Below, piece after piece: positions 14,738 through 14,827 of a stretch of 14,827 bases of DNA (positions within the stretch are counted from its first letter, which is position 1; the number at the start of each line of letters is the position of its first letter). Source of the stretch: a bacterium (GTDB lineage: Bacteria > Planctomycetota > UBA11346); contig JAIFKN010000061.1 in assembly GCA_020049615.1 (NCBI GenBank), forward strand, positions 1 to 14,827, read 5' to 3'. A program made the position numbers and the translations under genes. A model generated the notes under the pieces. The model saw only the letters and a program-made list of their open reading frames with translations. It was not told where the DNA came from and ran no database searches.

Positions 14738-14827
14738 TCAGCCCCGTCGCAGCAGTTCGGCGGCGCGGATGGTGGCGTAGCTGCGCAGCGCGGAGATGGC
14801 GATGATCTGGCAGACCAGGAAGGCGAT
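14738..14827 (-). CDS. membrane protein, C-terminal end only (cut by window edge)
   Basis: The last 29 codons of a gene read on the minus strand, ending in TGA at 14738-14740. The residues form the end of a membrane helix (IAFLVCQIIAISAL) followed by a short basic tail (RSYATIRAAELLRRG). The 2-nt gap to the next start shows it is the previous gene of the ABC operon. It may be another permease or membrane subunit; too little is visible to say. Confidence 0.6.
   Translation of the reverse strand: MAFLVCQIIAISALRSYATIRAAELLRRG

Noticed and set aside
13185..14780. A 531-codon plus-strand frame opposite the GATase1-like membrane protein
   Set aside because: Shadow composition. The minus-strand reading has a signal peptide, membrane helices and coupled overlaps.

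Overview
The window is a very GC-rich stretch of bacterial chromosome, densely coded, with few Shine-Dalgarno sequences and several 4-nt ATGA/GTGA gene overlaps. Gene content points, as inference, to the Planctomycetes/Verrucomicrobia side of bacteria. The clues are a SMUG1-type uracil-DNA glycosylase, a DinG-like helicase with a reduced iron-sulfur cysteine set, and large BatA/von Willebrand A (vWA)/glutamine-amidotransferase-like membrane proteins next to a Gld-like ABC transporter. No rRNA, tRNA, CRISPR array, insertion sequence or phage gene was seen.

Layout. (1) 1-1160, plus: the 3' part of a helical-repeat (TPR-like) protein, split by a frameshift at an exact 25-bp tandem duplication. 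(2) 1141-3099, minus: a DinG/YoaA-type superfamily 2 helicase, tail-to-tail with the previous gene. (3) 3175-3873, plus: a SMUG1-family uracil-DNA glycosylase, divergent from the helicase across 75 bp that hold a good promoter and a 7-bp dyad centred on its -10 box. (4) 3959-4702, plus: an exported protein of unknown function. (5) 4806-10715, plus: a Bat-type operon. It starts behind a recognisable sigma-70-like promoter and encodes a DUF58 protein, a DinB-like protein, a BatA-like membrane protein and a 913-aa membrane protein with two vWA domains flanking a GATase1-like domain. (6) 10723-14827, minus: an operon converging on the Bat operon with a 7-bp gap. In transcription order it holds the 3' end of a membrane protein gene, a 531-aa membrane-anchored protein with a GATase1-like region, an ABC ATPase, and an ABC-2 permease broken by a frameshift.

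How the genes may work together. The helicase and the uracil glycosylase look like a divergent DNA-repair pair. Regions 5 and 6 resemble the membrane-associated MoxR/DUF58/Bat systems and the GldA/F/G-type ABC exporters. Their convergence, and a GATase1-like region in both, suggest one envelope-associated system. Its function is unknown, and no MoxR ATPase lies inside the window.

Two genes carry frameshifts (near 827-866 and 11884). They could be true lesions or assembly errors, so read coverage should be checked before any biological reading.
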